Positions 5,233-5,838 of a stretch of 5,838 nucleotides of DNA are shown here, one piece after another (within the stretch, counting starts at the first letter, position 1; each line of letters starts with the position of its first letter). The stretch is taken from positions 1-5,838 of the forward strand of contig JAQUJJ010000186.1 of NCBI GenBank assembly GCA_028681035.1. Direction: 5' to 3'. Source of the stretch: Candidatus Cloacimonadota bacterium. Lineage in GTDB: Bacteria; Cloacimonadota; Cloacimonadia; Cloacimonadales; Cloacimonadaceae. Under the pieces are notes generated by a model. The model was not told the origin of the DNA. It was given only the letters and a program-made list of their open reading frames with translations, and ran no database searches. The translations under genes and the position numbers were made by a program.

Positions 5233-5310
5233 GTTTAACTCACAATTACGCTGTGTGATAGCGGGAAGACTTTTTTACTGAACTTATCGCAGCGTAATTG
5301 TAAGTCAAAC
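5233..5310 (-). repeat. Palindromic element E4 (GACTT/GAGTT family, - polarity)
   Basis: Arms 5233-5255 and 5288-5310 cover 23 positions with 20 Watson-Crick pairs and one G.T pair (5254/5289), around a 32-nt loop. The other two positions are A.C (5237/5306) and C.A (5241/5302) mismatches, which become wobbles on the - strand. It is a homologue of E2, with the left-arm block ACTCACAATTACGCTGTG identical and the loop length the same. It is the outer - member of the nested array and touches the three-way junction structure that starts at 5311. Confidence 0.77.
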
Positions 5311-5374
5311 AGCCGATGTACCAGCACTCGCCTCGAGTGCTAACAGCCGAGGCGGCTGTTGTTACAAATCGGCT
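5311..5374. other. Potential three-way junction (two perfect hairpins inside a 7-bp stem)
   Basis: The outer stem AGCCGAT (5311-5317) pairs with ATCGGCT (5368-5374). Inside are two abutting perfect hairpins: an 8-bp stem at 5323-5330/5334-5341 with loop CCT, and an 8-bp stem at 5342-5349/5353-5360 with loop AGG. The two triloops are complementary to each other. The structure ends 41 bases past the stop of the minus-strand gene, so it could form in the 3' end of either convergent transcript. No T-tract follows on either strand, which argues against a simple terminator. Confidence 0.6.
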
Positions 5375-5415
5375 CCATCGCTTTCATCATTTACAGCTAT
5401 GCTAAACCTTTATCG

Positions 5416-5838
5416 CTAAATATGATAGACACTGTCGCTAGATAAAATCAGCGAAGTGTGAGCCGCTAACACGGGGTTGGATACATCGCAAGCACCAAAT
5501 ATCACTCTCATTCCAGTGGTAATAGCTATATCAGCTACATTAGCTATATCACAATCTACATTAGCAATGTTATGATATACAATTGCTGTGCAGTCATTTA
5601 GGCTGCGGCTATAAACAAGCAGATTATCTGTCGAGGGAAGAAAGGCAAAGCTGCCTTCGGTAAATACCTTATGTGCTTTTCTGAGCTGAATCAGCTCTGT
5701 GTATAGCTTGTGAATATCGGAACTAAGCTCCTTATGCTGCCAATCCCAATCGAAGGGTCTGCGGTTATCGGGGACTTTTGCGCCAAGCATAGCAATCTCG
5801 TCGCCATAATAGATATGGGGCATGCCGATAAAGGACAT
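5416..5838 (-). CDS. GH13 alpha-amylase-family glycosidase, C-terminal fragment (5' end outside window)
   Basis: The visible 140 residues are the C-terminal end of a glycoside hydrolase of the GH13 family, which cleaves or transfers alpha-glucosidic bonds in starch- or maltodextrin-like substrates. The fragment opens with SFIGMPHIYYGDEIAMLG, the strand and loop that follow the last conserved region of the GH13 barrel. PDNRRPFDWDW and a helix (LYTELIQLRKAHKVF) come next, then a beta-rich C-terminal domain. NRRP(F/M) after GDE is typical of cyclomaltodextrinase/neopullulanase-like enzymes, so that subgroup is likely but not proven. The Met at the window edge sits inside the conserved segment and is not the true start; the catalytic residues lie outside the window. 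The stop is TAG at 5416-5418. The gene converges on ribD across the palindrome array. An imperfect 18/21-bp duplication lies at 5524-5562. Confidence 0.88.
   Translation of the reverse strand: MSFIGMPHIYYGDEIAMLGAKVPDNRRPFDWDWQHKELSSDIHKLYTELIQLRKAHKVFTEGSFAFLPSTDNLLVYSRSLNDCTAIVYHNIANVDCDIANVADIAITTGMRVIFGACDVSNPVLAAHTSLILSSDSVYHI

Noticed and set aside
4975..5310. Integron attC recombination sites
   Set aside because: E4 read on the minus strand ends in GTTTGAC and GTTAAAC, close to attC R boxes. The other members do not keep a GTTRRRY box (GTTAAAG, GTTAAAA, GTTGACA). The repeats are packed without cassettes between them and there is no integrase gene in view.
1369..5374. CRISPR array
   Set aside because: The repeats are inverted, of both polarities, unevenly spaced and not separated by uniform spacers; no cas gene is present.

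Overview
The window reads as ordinary bacterial chromosome from an anaerobe of the Bacteroidetes/FCB side of the tree, most likely Cloacimonadota. The main clue is the first protein, whose C-terminus (NHPNPFNPSTT... through SSGIYYYQI... to a final KMVLMK) is the sorting-type domain common on secreted proteins of that group. This taxonomic call is inference from one domain and general protein flavour; I could not run a search.

Layout. Positions 2-1288 (+) hold the 3' part of a secreted repeat protein, probably a beta-propeller, ending at a strong intrinsic terminator. Positions 1289-1835 are non-coding and full of palindromes, with a candidate promoter just before the next gene. Positions 1836-4862 (+) form a tight three-gene operon: nadE (ammonia-dependent NAD synthetase), a Cys-rich zinc-binding plus TPR protein of unknown role, and ribD (riboflavin biosynthesis deaminase/reductase). 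The junctions overlap by 1 and 8 bases. Two of the three genes make redox cofactors (NAD and flavin). Positions 4863-5415 are a second non-coding, palindrome-dense stretch lying between convergent genes; 5376-5415 shows nothing recognisable. Positions 5416-5838 (-) are the C-terminal end of a GH13 alpha-amylase-family enzyme that runs off the window.

The unexpected content is in the two intergenic regions. They carry at least six related imperfect inverted repeats with stems of about 18-23 positions and loops of 30-36 nt, plus one diverged relative. All six share a core in which GACTT in one arm faces GAGTT in the other. Its two end pairs are G.T wobbles on one strand only, so each element has a polarity: three point + and three point -. 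Between copies the inner stem changes sequence but keeps pairing. In the second region they form a nested mirror array (+ + - -), followed immediately by a potential three-way junction. In the first region a + / - pair is followed by a cluster of short perfect hairpins and a separate 21-bp perfect palindrome. I do not recognise this family; it could be a structured RNA, a REP/BIME-like repeat or a single-strand DNA hairpin substrate.
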